Counted from the first letter of the stretch, positions 8,425 to 17,827 are shown. The stretch is DNA of 64,000 nucleotides from Paraburkholderia silviterrae (GCF_004353915.1 NZ_SMRP01000001.1:689661-753660), one strand, 5' to 3'. The notes: generated from the letters alone by a model not told the origin. Program-made: numbers and translations.

Positions 8425-9633
8425 TCACGCGCCCAGATCGGCCAGCGGATGCATGCCTGCGCGCCACGGCGAGCACAGGAAATGCTGCACGCGCTCGTCG
8501 CGCAATTCGGCGAGCGTCGCGGGCGCCCAACGCGGCTTGCGGTCCTTGTCGACGAGATGCGCGCGCACGCCTTCGCAGACATCGCCCTCCTCGATCGCGC
8601 GCGCAACGATTCCGAGCTCCATGCGGAAGTTCTCGGCAAGCGTCATCTGGCGGCCGCGCAGCAGCGCCTCGCGCGTGACTTCGAGCATGGTCGGCGAGTA
8701 ATGCGTGAGCGCTTCGAGCGTGGCCTCGAGCCATGCGCGCACGTCGGCGGGCTGCTCGCGCTCGAGATCGGCGCGCAACGTGCCTACGATCTGCTCGACG
8801 TGCGCGCGACGCTCGAAGTGCCGCGCAATCAGAGGCGCATGCCGAGCGAGCGTGCTTGCCTCGACTTCGTAAGACGGCGCGCTGAACACGCCGCGCAGCG
8901 CTTCGAGCACGTCGCCTTCGAAGCTGGCCTGCGCGAGACGCGCCTCATAGCCGTCGAGCCATTCGCCCGGCACGCAAACATCCGCGAGATGGCAGTGGAG
9001 CGCGTCGGCGCCCGTGAGCAGCACGCCGGTCAGCCCCACATAGAGCTCGGTTTCCACTGGCATCTTCGCGAGGAAATACGTGGCGCCCACGTCGGGCAAC
9101 ATGCCGATGCGCGTCTCCGGCATGGCCATCTTCGTGCGCGTCGTGGTCACGCGCAGCGCCGCCGCCTGACCCAAGCCCATGCCGCCGCCCATCGTCACGC
9201 CGTCGAGCAGCGCGACGAGCGGCTTCTCGAAGGTATGCAGCGCGTAGTCGAGCCGGTATTCGTCGACGAAGAACTGCTGCCAGCCGTTTTCGCCAAGCCG
9301 CTCGCCCGCGCGCGCGAGACGGTCGATCGCGCGCACGTCGCCGCCCGCGCAAAAGCCCTTCGGGCCCGCGCCTTCGAGCACGAGCGCGACGATGGTGTCG
9401 TCGCGGCGCACGCGTTCGAGCAGCACGGCGATCTCGCGCACCATCGCATGCGAGAGCGCGTTGAGCGCGGCGGGACGGTTCAGCGTGACGATCGCGACGC
9501 GATTGACCACGCGGAACAGCACGTCCGGTCCGGCTTCCGGTGCGGCCGGCTGAGGTGTGGCCGACTGAGGTGCGGCCGGCTGAGGTACGGCCGGCTGTGA
9601 CACGGTCCGGGCGGAAGCGGGTAGCGCATTCAT
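8425..9633 (-). CDS. 3-hydroxyisobutyryl-CoA hydrolase-like
   Basis: A 402-residue crotonase-superfamily protein. The active-site stretch MPETRIGMLPDVGATYFLAKM and the extra C-terminal ECH_2 domain (residues about 290-400) fit 3-hydroxyisobutyryl-CoA hydrolase rather than a simple hydratase. That enzyme releases 3-hydroxyisobutyrate from its CoA ester in valine degradation. The oxyanion-hole motif GVTMGGGMGLG is present. The first 38 residues are an odd Pro/Ala/Gln tail of repeated QPAAPQ-like units ahead of the catalytic domain. It is the last gene of a four-gene operon, starting 3 bp after the hydratase stop, with GGAGA upstream of the ATG. Confidence 0.85.
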   Translation of the reverse strand: MNALPASARTVSQPAVPQPAAPQSATPQPAAPEAGPDVLFRVVNRVAIVTLNRPAALNALSHAMVREIAVLLERVRRDDTIVALVLEGAGPKGFCAGGDVRAIDRLARAGERLGENGWQQFFVDEYRLDYALHTFEKPLVALLDGVTMGGGMGLGQAAALRVTTTRTKMAMPETRIGMLPDVGATYFLAKMPVETELYVGLTGVLLTGADALHCHLADVCVPGEWLDGYEARLAQASFEGDVLEALRGVFSAPSYEVEASTLARHAPLIARHFERRAHVEQIVGTLRADLEREQPADVRAWLEATLEALTHYSPTMLEVTREALLRGRQMTLAENFRMELGIVARAIEEGDVCEGVRAHLVDKDRKPRWAPATLAELRDERVQHFLCSPWRAGMHPLADLGA

Positions 9634-9636
9634 TGA

Positions 9637-10422
9637 TTAGTTCTCCGTTTCAATATGCCAGCGCGGCTTGCGCTTCTCAAGGAAGGCATTCACGCCCTCG
9701 CGCTGGTTGGGCGAATCGAACAAGTCGACGAAGCGCTCGCGCTCCACCGCGAGCGCCGCGCCGCGCGGCACGCCGTTGCGCGCCTGATGAATGAGCGACT
9801 TGCTGGACGACACGGCCTGCGGGCTGAGCGAAGCCACGCGCGCGGCCATGGCGAGTGCGGCCTCGCGCGCCCCACCCTGCGGGACCACTTCTTCAACGAG
9901 GCCGATGCGCAGCGCCGTGGCGGCATCCACGCGCTCGCCGGTGAGGATGATGCGCTTGGCCCAGCCCTCGCCGACGAGCCAGGGCAGCGTCTGCGTGCCG
10001 CAGCCGCACGGCAGCAGGCCCACGGCCGGCTCGGGCAGCGCGAGCTGAGCGTGCTCCTCGGCGACGCGGATATCGCAGGCGAGCGCGCACTCCAGCCCGC
10101 CGCCCATCGCGTAGCCGTTGATCGCGGCGATCACCACGGGCCGCGCGTTCTGCAGCGCCTCGAACGCCGCGCCAAATGCCGAGGCCGCCGTGCGCGCGAC
10201 TTCGCGATCGCCCGTGGCGAACGCGTTCAGGTCCGCGCCCGCGCTGAAGAACTTCGGGCCGCTGCCGGTAATGACGATGGCGCGCACCCTCGCCTCGCGA
10301 TTGAACGCCTCGATCACCTCCTGAAGCTGGCCCAGGCCATCGACGGTAAACGCATTCGCGGGCGGGCGCGCAAGCGTGATGAGGGCCACCGCGCCGTCAT
10401 GCGCGTATTCGAATTCGATCAT
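9637..10422 (-). CDS. enoyl-CoA hydratase
   Basis: A 261-residue enoyl-CoA hydratase/isomerase. It shows the oxyanion-hole block INGYAMGGGLECALACD, with the first catalytic Glu in GGLE, and the second in LALPEPAVGLLP. In this operon it would hydrate methacrylyl-CoA (or another 2-enoyl-CoA) made by the acyl-CoA dehydrogenase, giving the substrate of the downstream hydrolase. It starts 19 bp after the ligase stop with a GGAG ribosome-binding site. Substrate is inferred from neighbours only. Confidence 0.88.
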   Translation of the reverse strand: MIEFEYAHDGAVALITLARPPANAFTVDGLGQLQEVIEAFNREARVRAIVITGSGPKFFSAGADLNAFATGDREVARTAASAFGAAFEALQNARPVVIAAINGYAMGGGLECALACDIRVAEEHAQLALPEPAVGLLPCGCGTQTLPWLVGEGWAKRIILTGERVDAATALRIGLVEEVVPQGGAREAALAMAARVASLSPQAVSSSKSLIHQARNGVPRGAALAVERERFVDLFDSPNQREGVNAFLEKRKPRWHIETEN

Positions 10423-10441
10423 TTCGGACTCCGTCTGGATT

Positions 10442-12145
10442 TCAACGCAGCTCAGGGAAATCCTCTTCCCAGTATTCGTCGGGCTGGCGCGCGGTATCGT
10501 CCGTGCGCTCCATTTCCCGGCGGCGCAGCTCGACGCGGCGGATCTTGCCCGAGATGGTCTTCGGCAAGTCGCTGAACTGGAGCCGGCGAATGCGCTTGTA
10601 CGGTGCGAGCTTTTCGCGCGAGAAGCGGAACACCTCGCGCGCGAGATCGGGGCCGGCCTCGTAGCCCTGGCGCACGCTCACGAACGCCTTCGGCACCGAA
10701 AGCCGCAACGGATCGGGGCTCGGCACCACGGCCGCCTCGGCAATCGCCTCGTGCTCGATCAGCACGCTTTCCAGCTCGAACGGGCTCAGGCGGTAGTCGG
10801 ACGACTTGAACACGTCGTCGGCGCGGCCCACGTAGACGTAGTACCCGTCGTCGCGGCGCAGCGCCACGTCGGACGTGTGGTAGTAGCCGTTGCGCATCGA
10901 CTGTTCGGTGGCCTTCGCGTTGTTCGCGTAGCCCGTCATCAGGCCAAGCGGGCGCTGCGCAAGCGGCAAGGCGATTTCGCCTTCGCCCACGGGTTGATCG
11001 TCGGGGTCGACGAGCTCGACGCGGTAGCCCGGCAGCGGCCGGCCCATCGAGCCCGCCACCACGGGCTGGCCCGGCGAATTGCCGATCTGGCAGGTGGTCT
11101 CGGTCTGGCCGTAGCCGTCGCGGATCGTGATGCCCCATGCGTGACGCACGCGCTCGATGATCTCGGGATTGAGCGGCTCGCCCGCGCCCACGATCTCGCG
11201 CAGCTTCACCGCGTAGCTCGCGAGCGGCTCCTGCACGAGCATGCGCCACACGGTGGGCGGCGCACACAGCGTGGTCACGCCGCATTGCACGAGCGCGCCC
11301 AGCGTGTCTTTCGGCACGAAGCGCGCGTAGTTGTAGACGAACACGCAGGCCTGCGCATTCCACGGCGCGAAGAAGCAGCTCCACGCGTGCTTGGCCCAGC
11401 CCGGCGAGCTGATGTTCCAGTGCACGTCGCCGGGCACGAGGCCGATCCAGTACATCGTGGAGAGGTGCCCCACGGGGTAGCTCTGATGCGTGTGCTCGAC
11501 GAGCTTGGGCTTGGATGTGGTGCCCGAGGTGAAATAGAGCAGCATCGGATCGCTCGCGCGCGTCGGGCCATCGGGCTCGAAGGCCGCGTTCGCTTCGTAA
11601 GCACGAGAAAGGTCAGTCCAGCCTTCGCGCGACGCGCCTACCGCGATGCGCTTCACGCTCGCATCGAGCGCGTCGAATTTCGCGAGCTCGGCCGCGTCCA
11701 CCACCACGAAGCGCGCGCCGCCCGCCTCCACGCGCTCGCGCACGTCGTCGGGCGAGAGCTGCGTGGTGGCGGGCAGGACCACGGCGCCCAGCTTCATCGC
11801 TGCCAGCATCACGTCCCAGAGCTCGACGCGGTTGGGCAGCATCAGGAGCAGACGATCGCCACGGCCCACGCCTTCGGCGCGCAGGAAATTCGCCATGCGC
11901 GAAGAGCGCTCGGACATCTGCGCGAACGAATAGCGCGTGCCGCCGTTCGCGAGGTCGTCGACGATCCACAGTGCCGGGTTTTCGTTGCCGCGCGCCATCA
12001 CGTCGAAATAATCGAGCGCCCAGTTGAAGGTATCGAGCTGCGGCCACGCAAATTCCTCATACGCACGCGCGTAATCGGTGCGGTGACGCAGCAACAGCTC
12101 GCGTGCGTCGATAAAGGCCTGTGCGGAAGGGGTGAACCCGGTCAT
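10442..12145 (-). CDS. AMP-forming acyl-CoA synthetase
   Basis: A 567-residue ANL-superfamily ligase. It shows the P-loop motif YFTSGTTSKPKLVEHTH, the A5 motif DGYGQTETT, the A7 region YYHTSDVALRRDDGYYVYVGRADD, and the C-terminal Lys motif LPKTISGKIRR. These are the ATP/AMP and CoA steps of acyl activation. The overall type resembles medium-chain or branched acyl-CoA synthetases. Next to an acyl-CoA dehydrogenase, hydratase and hydroxyisobutyryl-CoA hydrolase, isobutyrate or a similar short branched acid is a reasonable substrate (inference). The ATG at 12145 has GGAGA 5-6 bases upstream; a TTG six codons earlier is less likely. Confidence 0.88.
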   Translation of the reverse strand: MTGFTPSAQAFIDARELLLRHRTDYARAYEEFAWPQLDTFNWALDYFDVMARGNENPALWIVDDLANGGTRYSFAQMSERSSRMANFLRAEGVGRGDRLLLMLPNRVELWDVMLAAMKLGAVVLPATTQLSPDDVRERVEAGGARFVVVDAAELAKFDALDASVKRIAVGASREGWTDLSRAYEANAAFEPDGPTRASDPMLLYFTSGTTSKPKLVEHTHQSYPVGHLSTMYWIGLVPGDVHWNISSPGWAKHAWSCFFAPWNAQACVFVYNYARFVPKDTLGALVQCGVTTLCAPPTVWRMLVQEPLASYAVKLREIVGAGEPLNPEIIERVRHAWGITIRDGYGQTETTCQIGNSPGQPVVAGSMGRPLPGYRVELVDPDDQPVGEGEIALPLAQRPLGLMTGYANNAKATEQSMRNGYYHTSDVALRRDDGYYVYVGRADDVFKSSDYRLSPFELESVLIEHEAIAEAAVVPSPDPLRLSVPKAFVSVRQGYEAGPDLAREVFRFSREKLAPYKRIRRLQFSDLPKTISGKIRRVELRRREMERTDDTARQPDEYWEEDFPELR

Positions 12146-12215
12146 CGTCGTCTCCAGTCCCAAGGCGCATGCGCGCTCTCATTTATGGATACATCAAATA
12201 CTTCGCCATCCTTTC

Positions 12216-13349
12216 TTATAGCTGCCGCGCGATCACCATGCGCTGCACTTCGCTCGTGCCTTCGTAGATCTGCGTGATGCGCGCGTCGCGGTAATGGCGT
12301 TCCACCGGATAGTCGTTGAGGAAGCCATAGCCGCCGTGAATCTGGATCGCGTGCGAGCACACTTCCTCGGCCATTTCGGAAGCAAAGAGCTTGGCCTGCG
12401 AGGCCTCGGACAGGCACGGCTTGCCGAGCGTGCGCAGCTTCGCCGCATGATGCACGAGATGGCGCGCGGCGTTGATGCGCGTGTGCATGTCGGCGAGCAT
12501 GTTCGCCACGCTCTGATGCCGGATCAGCGGCTCGCCGAACTGCACGCGCTCATGCGCGTAGGTGCGCGCCGCGTCGAACGCCGCGCGCGCGATGCCGAGC
12601 GCCTGTGCAGCGATGCCGATGCGCCCGCCTTCGAGATTCGACAATGCGATCTTGAGCCCCTCGCCGCGCTGGCCGAGCAGATTCTCCTCGGGAATCGCGC
12701 AATCGACGAGCGAGATCGGGCAGGTGTCCGAGGCCCGAATGCCCATCTTCTTCTCGTGCGGCCCCACGTTGAATCCCGGCGTGCCGGTGGGCACGACGAA
12801 GGCCGAGATGCCGCGCTTGCCCGCGTCGGGATCGGTCACCGCGAATACGATCGCGAGGCTCGCGCGCGAGCCGTTCGTCACGAACTGCTTGTTGCCGTTG
12901 AGCACCCACTTGCCGTCGCGCAGCTCGGCGCGCGTGCGCAAGTTGTTGGCCTCGGAGCCGGCCTGCGGCTCGGTCAGGCAAAACGCGCCGATCATCTCGC
13001 CGCTCGCGAGCTTCGCGAGCCAGCGGTCCTTCTGCGCGTCGGTGCCGTACTGGAGGATCGGCCCGCAGCCCACCGAGTTGTGCACGCTCACGAGCGTCGC
13101 GCACGAGGCGCAGCCCGCGGCGATCTCTTCCATCGCGAGCGCGTAGGCCACGTAGTCGGTATACGAGCCGCCTTGCTCCTGCGGCACGATCATGCCGAGC
13201 AAGCCCAGCTCGCCCAGTTGCGCGACCACCTCGTCGGGCAGTTGGGCCTCGCGGTCCCATTGCGCCGCGTTGGGCGCGAGGCGTTCGGTCGCGAAGTCGC
13301 GCGCGGCGTCGCGAATCATGCGTTGGTCTTCGGTATAGAACTCGTCCAT
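12216..13349 (-). CDS. acyl-CoA dehydrogenase (isobutyryl-CoA type)
   Basis: A 377-residue FAD-dependent acyl-CoA dehydrogenase. It has the FAD/substrate motif [15 protein letters not shown], the middle beta domain, and the C-terminal motif [16 protein letters not shown], with the catalytic Glu in YEGT as in short/medium-chain enzymes. It passes electrons to ETF. As first gene of an operon ending in a hydroxyisobutyryl-CoA hydrolase it likely oxidises isobutyryl-CoA to methacrylyl-CoA; 2-methylbutyryl-CoA is an alternative. The start at [11 protein letters not shown] follows an AAGGGGACACAG leader and matches family N-termini. The AraC regulator gene is divergent. Confidence 0.88.
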   Translation of the reverse strand: MDEFYTEDQRMIRDAARDFATERLAPNAAQWDREAQLPDEVVAQLGELGLLGMIVPQEQGGSYTDYVAYALAMEEIAAGCASCATLVSVHNSVGCGPILQYGTDAQKDRWLAKLASGEMIGAFCLTEPQAGSEANNLRTRAELRDGKWVLNGNKQFVTNGSRASLAIVFAVTDPDAGKRGISAFVVPTGTPGFNVGPHEKKMGIRASDTCPISLVDCAIPEENLLGQRGEGLKIALSNLEGGRIGIAAQALGIARAAFDAARTYAHERVQFGEPLIRHQSVANMLADMHTRINAARHLVHHAAKLRTLGKPCLSEASQAKLFASEMAEEVCSHAIQIHGGYGFLNDYPVERHYRDARITQIYEGTSEVQRMVIARQL

Positions 13350-13575
13350 CTGTGTCCCCTTCCTGTCTTGCCTGCGCGCTCGCGCCACGAAACGCGAACG
13401 CCTGTGCTTGAACTGTCACCCCACACGGCCGCTGCCGCAAGGTCTACGAAAAGTTTAGGCATCCGCGCACCGGCATTCGATGCCCGCCACGATCAAAATT
13501 GATGAGCGGTTTTGCCATAATGTCTCCGATAACCCCACTGGAGGCCGATCCTTGCAGCCAGAACAAACCAGCAAA

Positions 13576-14598
13576 ATGAGCGAAAAAGGCACGATCGCGA
13601 TGAGCCTCGTGCACGAGACGCTCGCGCGGGCGCACGGCTTCGACGTGGCGCCCATCGTCGAGGCGGCGGGCCTCGCTGCGAGCGCGCTCGATGCGCCCCA
13701 TGCGCGCGTGAGCGCCGCGCAGTACGGCGCAATCTGGTCGGGCGTCGCCCGCGCGCTCGACGACGAATTCCTCGGCCAGGACTCGCACGCCATGAAGAGC
13801 GGGAGCTTCATCGCCATGACGCACGCGGCGCTCGGTGCACACACGGGCCGCCAGGCGCTGCAGCGCGCGGTGCACTTCATGCGCCTCGTGCTCGACGACC
13901 TGGCGGCCGAGATCGACATCGACGCCATGCGCGTGCGCATCGCGTTCCGCCAGCGCGCGGGCACGCCCGTGCCGGCGATGTTCGCCTACGCCACCTGGTT
14001 CATCCTCGTCTACGGATTGCTGTGCTGGCTCGTGGGGCGGCGCATTCCGGTGATCGCGGCACGCTTTCGCTGCCCGGCGCCGCCCGACACGCCCGAGTAC
14101 CAGCTCATGATCTGCGAGGACATGAGCTTCGATCAGCCCGAGTCCTGGTTCGATCTCGCGCCCGCGTTCCTCGACTTGCCCGTGATCCAGACCGCCGCCT
14201 CGGCGCGTGCGTTCCTGCGCAACGCGCCCGGCAACTTCGTCGTGAAGTATCGCAATCCGGGCTCGTTCGCGGCGCGCGTGCGCCGCGCGCTGCGCGCCCT
14301 GCCCGCAAACGCCTGGCCGGACGCCGACGCCATCGCGCAGCGCCTTAATGTTGCGCCCGCGACGCTGCGCCGACGCCTGCACCAGGAAGGGCACAGTTGC
14401 CAGTCGATCAAGGACGAACTGCGCCGCGACCTTGCGCTCGAGGCCTTGCTCGATCCCGCGCGCTCGGTCGCCGACGTCGCGGCCGCCGTGGGCTTCGCGG
14501 AGCCGAGCGCGTTCCATCGCGCGTTCCGCAAGTGGACCGGCCGGCGCCCCGCGGAATACCGGCGGATGCGCGAACGCCCCGCTTCGAAGGCGCGATGA
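13576..14598 (+). CDS. AraC-family transcriptional regulator
   Basis: About 340 residues. The N-terminal part (to about 210) looks like the arabinose-binding-like ligand domain of the PF12625 type (MSLVHETLARAHGFDVAPIVEAAGL). The C-terminal 100 residues are the double AraC HTH with RRDLALEALLDPARSVADVAAAVGFAEPSAFHRAFRKWTG. It is divergent from the acyl-CoA operon and is the obvious candidate regulator of it, as MmsR-type activators are for valine genes elsewhere. The start is uncertain: the frame opens at 13480, 13576 gives MSEKGT, and 13600 gives MSLVHE; none has a strong ribosome-binding site. Confidence 0.85.
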   Translation: MSEKGTIAMSLVHETLARAHGFDVAPIVEAAGLAASALDAPHARVSAAQYGAIWSGVARALDDEFLGQDSHAMKSGSFIAMTHAALGAHTGRQALQRAVHFMRLVLDDLAAEIDIDAMRVRIAFRQRAGTPVPAMFAYATWFILVYGLLCWLVGRRIPVIAARFRCPAPPDTPEYQLMICEDMSFDQPESWFDLAPAFLDLPVIQTAASARAFLRNAPGNFVVKYRNPGSFAARVRRALRALPANAWPDADAIAQRLNVAPATLRRRLHQEGHSCQSIKDELRRDLALEALLDPARSVADVAAAVGFAEPSAFHRAFRKWTGRRPAEYRRMRERPASKAR

Positions 14599-14677
14599 GG
14601 GTCCGTTGAGGTCGCACCGAATGAGGCACGCGGACCCGCGTACGGCACGCGCATTTTTCCGGTTGCGAACCTATCAG

Positions 14678-14716
14678 TTATCGAGATAAGACCTATAATT
14701 TTAGGGTTATCCCTAA
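14678..14716 (+). promoter_or_regulatory. promoter with two inverted repeats
   Basis: A perfect -10 TATAAT sits at 14694-14699. It is flanked upstream by TTATCGAGATAA (14678-14689; 5-bp arms) and downstream by TTAGGGTTATCCCTAA (14701-14716; perfect 6-bp arms). The DUF4148 start is 17 bp further on. The palindromes on both sides of the -10 suggest regulator binding; the regulator is unknown. Confidence 0.55.
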
Positions 14717-14732
14717 TACAAAAGGCATTGCC

Positions 14733-14987
14733 ATGGACACTCTTTCGCGTCTAGCGCTCGGCTTGCTGACCGCGGCATGCTGCGTCGCTTCGACGAGCGC
14801 ACTGGCCCAACCGTACAACCCATCCGGTCCGTTGACGCGCGCCCAGGTGCGCGCGGATCTGGCCGAATGGCGCGCGGCGGGCTACGACCCGCTCGACTGG
14901 ATCAACTACCCCGAAAACGCCCAGCGCGCCGGCGCAATCGTCGCGCAGCGACGCGCCTCGCGTGCGATGCCGCAATCGGTGCAGTAA
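14733..14987 (+). CDS. DUF4148 exported protein
   Basis: An 84-residue protein. The signal peptide is about residues 1-25, cut after LA-Q. The DUF4148 block is LTRAQVRADLAEWRAAGYDPLDWINYPEN. It should be exported to the periplasm; no function is known for the family. It closely resembles the second DUF4148 gene at 23538 over the TRAQVRA to YPEN block. It is monocistronic, with a strong-looking palindromic promoter. Confidence 0.88.
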   Translation: MDTLSRLALGLLTAACCVASTSALAQPYNPSGPLTRAQVRADLAEWRAAGYDPLDWINYPENAQRAGAIVAQRRASRAMPQSVQ

Positions 14988-15292
14988 GCGATGCAGTAAG
15001 CGGATCACGCTGAAGACTCTCCCCTCGGCGGGAGCGTCGATCCGTCTGTCAAGACGGACCGATGCTGCCGCTTTGTGCTTTTTGCCGCGCCCACGCCCTT
15101 CCCACACCCGCATTTGACGCACCGCAAACTGTTGCGGCCGTTCCACGCTCGCTCCGGCTTTTCTGCACTTACCGGACAATTGTTTAAAATCCCGCCCGTA
15201 AGCCGCGCGAACCGGCCTCGAGCGACGCATCCGTCGCCCGCCGGCGCCCCTCCCAACAACAAACCCGCACGACTCTCAAGGGCCCGACCTTC
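14988..15292. other. intergenic, no gene
   Basis: A 305-bp gap. It begins with a tandem GCAGTAAGCG-type duplication just after the DUF4148 stop. Two small hairpins follow near 15017-15060 (one CCGTCT/AGACGG), then leader sequence for the permease. I recognise no purine riboswitch. Confidence 0.5.
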
Positions 15293-16594
15293 ATGGACGC
15301 CATCAAACGCTATTTCGGATTCGAAGAGGCAGGAACGAACCTGCGCACCGAAGTGCTTGCCGGATTCACCACCTTCCTCACGATGGCGTACATCATCTTC
15401 GTGAACCCGGCGATTCTCGGCGACGCCGGCATGCCGAAGGAGTCCGTCTTCGTCGCCACCTGCCTCGTCTCGGCGCTGGCTTCGATCATCATGGGCCTGT
15501 ATGCGAACTATCCGATCGCGCTCGCGCCGGGCATGGGCCTGAACGCCTACTTCGCGTACGCCGTGGTCAAGGGCATGGGCTTCACGTGGGAAGCGGCGCT
15601 CGGCGCGGTGTTCATCTCCGGGTGCCTGTTCTTCGTGGTCACGCTGCTGCGCGTGCGCGAGGCCATCATCAACGGGATTCCGCATTCGCTGCGCGTCTCG
15701 ATCACCTCGGGCATTGGCCTATTTCTCGCGATCATCTCGCTCAAGACCTCGGGCGTGATCGTCGGCAGCCCCGCCACGCTCGTCGAGCTCGGCAACCTGC
15801 ACGACCCGCACACGATCCTCGCGATCATCGGCTTCTTCGCCATCGTCACGCTCGACGTGCTCAAGGTGCGCGGCGCGATCCTGATCGGCATCGTGGGCGT
15901 GACGATCCTCTCGTTCTTCTTCGGCGGCAACCAGTTCCACGGCATCTTTTCGGCGCCGCCCTCGATCTCGCCGACCTTCGCGCATCTCGATATCAAGGCC
16001 GCGCTCTCGACCGGCATCCTGAACGTGGTGCTGGTGTTCTTCCTCGTCGAGCTGTTCGACGCGACCGGCACGCTGATGGGCGTGGCCAACCGCGCGGGCC
16101 TGCTCGTGCACGGCAAGATGCACCGCCTGAACCGCGCGCTGCTCGCCGACAGCACCGCGATTCTCGCGGGCTCGATCCTCGGCACCTCGTCGACCACGGC
16201 CTACATCGAAAGCGCCTCGGGCGTGCAGGCGGGCGGCCGCACCGGCGTGACGGCGCTCACCGTGGCCGTGCTGTTCCTCGCGAGCCTGTTCGTCGCGCCG
16301 CTCGCGGGCGTGGTGCCCGCCTACGCAACGGCGCCGGCCCTGCTCTATGTGTCGTGCCTGATGCTGCGCGAGCTCGCCGAGCTGCCCTGGGACGACGCCA
16401 CCGAAGTCGTGCCCGCCGCGCTCACGGCGCTCGCGATGCCGTTCACGTATTCCATTGCGAACGGCGTGGCCTTCGGCTTCATCTCATATGCGGGCCTGAA
16501 GCTGCTGACGGGCCGCGTGCGCCAGGTGCGCCCGATCGTCTGGATCATCGCGGCAGTGTTCCTGTTCCGCTACTTCTACCTGGGCGCGGCGTAA
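15293..16594 (+). CDS. NCS2-family purine permease (AzgA/GhxP-like)
   Basis: A 433-residue inner-membrane permease with about 12-14 helices. The opening MDAIKRYFGFEEAGTNLRTEVLAGFTTFLTMAYI and the block NYPIALAPGMGLNAYFAY are hallmarks of the AzgA-like branch of NCS2 transporters, which import adenine, hypoxanthine or guanine with protons. The VELFDATGTLMGVANRAG and GTSSTTAYIESASGVQAGGRTG stretches carry the conserved substrate-site residues. It stands alone, with a shared-type hairpin terminator right after its stop. The exact base transported is not decidable. Confidence 0.92.
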   Translation: MDAIKRYFGFEEAGTNLRTEVLAGFTTFLTMAYIIFVNPAILGDAGMPKESVFVATCLVSALASIIMGLYANYPIALAPGMGLNAYFAYAVVKGMGFTWEAALGAVFISGCLFFVVTLLRVREAIINGIPHSLRVSITSGIGLFLAIISLKTSGVIVGSPATLVELGNLHDPHTILAIIGFFAIVTLDVLKVRGAILIGIVGVTILSFFFGGNQFHGIFSAPPSISPTFAHLDIKAALSTGILNVVLVFFLVELFDATGTLMGVANRAGLLVHGKMHRLNRALLADSTAILAGSILGTSSTTAYIESASGVQAGGRTGVTALTVAVLFLASLFVAPLAGVVPAYATAPALLYVSCLMLRELAELPWDDATEVVPAALTALAMPFTYSIANGVAFGFISYAGLKLLTGRVRQVRPIVWIIAAVFLFRYFYLGAA

Positions 16595-16601
16595 GCGCCT
16601 T

Positions 16602-16630
16602 AGGGCCTGTTCACGCCAATAACAGGCCCT
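16602..16630 (+). terminator. hairpin after purine permease
   Basis: AGGGCCTGTT (16602-16611) pairs perfectly with AACAGGCCCT (16621-16630) around a 9-base loop CACGCCAAT, followed by CTCCTTT. The same element recurs at 28852-28878. Confidence 0.7.
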
Positions 16631-16680
16631 CTCCTTTGCGTTTGCGCGCACACGCCCCCGCGGCGTGCGCCCGATGCACC

Positions 16681-16720
16681 AACGGGCGGCTTGCAGATCG
16701 AACTGCGGGCCGCCCGTTTT
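16681..16720. terminator. second hairpin with T-run
   Basis: AACGGGCGGC (16681-16690) pairs with GCCGCCCGTT (16709-16718), with a smaller GCAG/CTGC stem in the loop, then TTCATT. A plausible intrinsic terminator ahead of the cytochrome gene. Confidence 0.55.
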
Positions 16721-16874
16721 CATTGATGCGCTGCATCACGCGCTTGCGGCCACGATCCCGCGCAAGCCATGTCAAGTATTCCAGCCACGCAGACGCGCGC
16801 TGCGCTGCGGCGTCCTTATCATACGAATACCCGACGCCGTCGACGCCAACGATCCCCCACAAAGGAGCCGCCCC

Positions 16875-17408
16875 GTGGCCACATATCCCGCCTCTGCAGA
16901 ACGCTATTCGAAGCCCGCGATCTTCTTTCACTGGGTCATCTTTCTGCTCGTCGCGCTCGCCTATCTCGCAATAGAAGTGCGCGGCCCCAAAGGCACGGAC
17001 AGCCGCGTGTTGTGGAACAACGTGCATTACTGGGCTGGCACGCTCGTGCTCGCGCTCGCCGTGCTGCGCCTCTTGTGGCGCATGTGGCAAGGCTCGCCGC
17101 AGGACATCGACTCGAACCGCGTGCTCACGTTCCTCTCGCGGCTCGTGCACGTGGCGCTTTACGTGTTCATCTTCGTGCAGCCGCTGCTCGGCATCCTGAC
17201 GATCAACACCGGCGGCAAGCCGGTCACGCTCGCGGGCGTCGACTTGCAGATCATGCTGGTGGGCGCAGACCCGCTCGCGCGCAAGTTCATCAAGGACGCG
17301 CACGAACTCATCGGCAATGCGTTCTACTGGATCATCGGCATTCACGCGCTCGCGGCCATCGGGCACCATCTGGTATTCCGCGACAATACGCTGCGGCGCA
17401 TGATCTGA
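16875..17408 (+). CDS. cytochrome b561
   Basis: A 177-residue four-helix membrane cytochrome b of the CybB/b561 family. Candidate heme ligands are His in FFHWVIF, NVHYWAG, LVHVALYV and GIHALAAIGHH at the expected helix positions. It would move electrons between the quinone pool and a partner in the inner membrane. The start is GTG at 16875, with a perfect AAAGGAG 7 bases upstream. The frame is open further 5-prime, but nothing there looks like a protein start. Single gene, closed by the terminator at 17462. Confidence 0.9.
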   Translation: MATYPASAERYSKPAIFFHWVIFLLVALAYLAIEVRGPKGTDSRVLWNNVHYWAGTLVLALAVLRLLWRMWQGSPQDIDSNRVLTFLSRLVHVALYVFIFVQPLLGILTINTGGKPVTLAGVDLQIMLVGADPLARKFIKDAHELIGNAFYWIIGIHALAAIGHHLVFRDNTLRRMI

Positions 17409-17461
17409 GCCGGGCTCGCGCGCCAGGCTCGGTGCGGCGCACGCCTTGCGGGAGCCGAACG

Positions 17462-17500
17462 AAAACGCCCCGCGGCCTCAGGCAGGCCGCGGGGCGTTTT
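17462..17500. terminator. bidirectional terminator
   Basis: A perfect 17-bp stem (17462-17478 with 17484-17500) with a 5-base loop, beginning with AAAA and ending with TTTT. It serves the convergent cytochrome and DUF1488 genes. Confidence 0.92.
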
Positions 17501-17533
17501 CACGATACTCGTGACAAACCAGCAATATGCCGT

Positions 17534-17827
17534 TCAGGACGCCACGGCATGCGCCTGCACGAAGCGCACATAGCCGCTGCGCAGCGTGAGACACTGCGCG
17601 CGCGTTTCGGAAAGCAGCCGGCGCGCGACCGCCTCGATGCGCTCGCGATGGTGATCGAACGCGTCGAGCATGTCTTCGGCACGGGTCGAAGCCGCGCCGA
17701 AATGGTCCTCCAGCGCCGCCGCCGTGATCGTACATTCCACCCGCTCTCCATCGATCATTGCCGGAAACGCCAAGGTCAGGTCAGGTCCCGAGTATTCGGG
17801 CACCTCGTTCGGAAACAGGATCTGCAT
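17534..17827 (-). CDS. DUF1488 family protein
   Basis: A 97-residue small soluble protein. The start at MQILFPNEVPEYSGPDLTLAFPA matches the family N-terminus. An acidic middle follows (AAALEDHFGA) and a helical tail with AFDHHRERIEAVARR. The function of the DUF1488 family is unknown. A frame extension of 20 codons upstream is open but unlike the family. A terminator-like hairpin lies about 80 bp upstream of the start. Confidence 0.8.
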   Translation of the reverse strand: MQILFPNEVPEYSGPDLTLAFPAMIDGERVECTITAAALEDHFGAASTRAEDMLDAFDHHRERIEAVARRLLSETRAQCLTLRSGYVRFVQAHAVAS

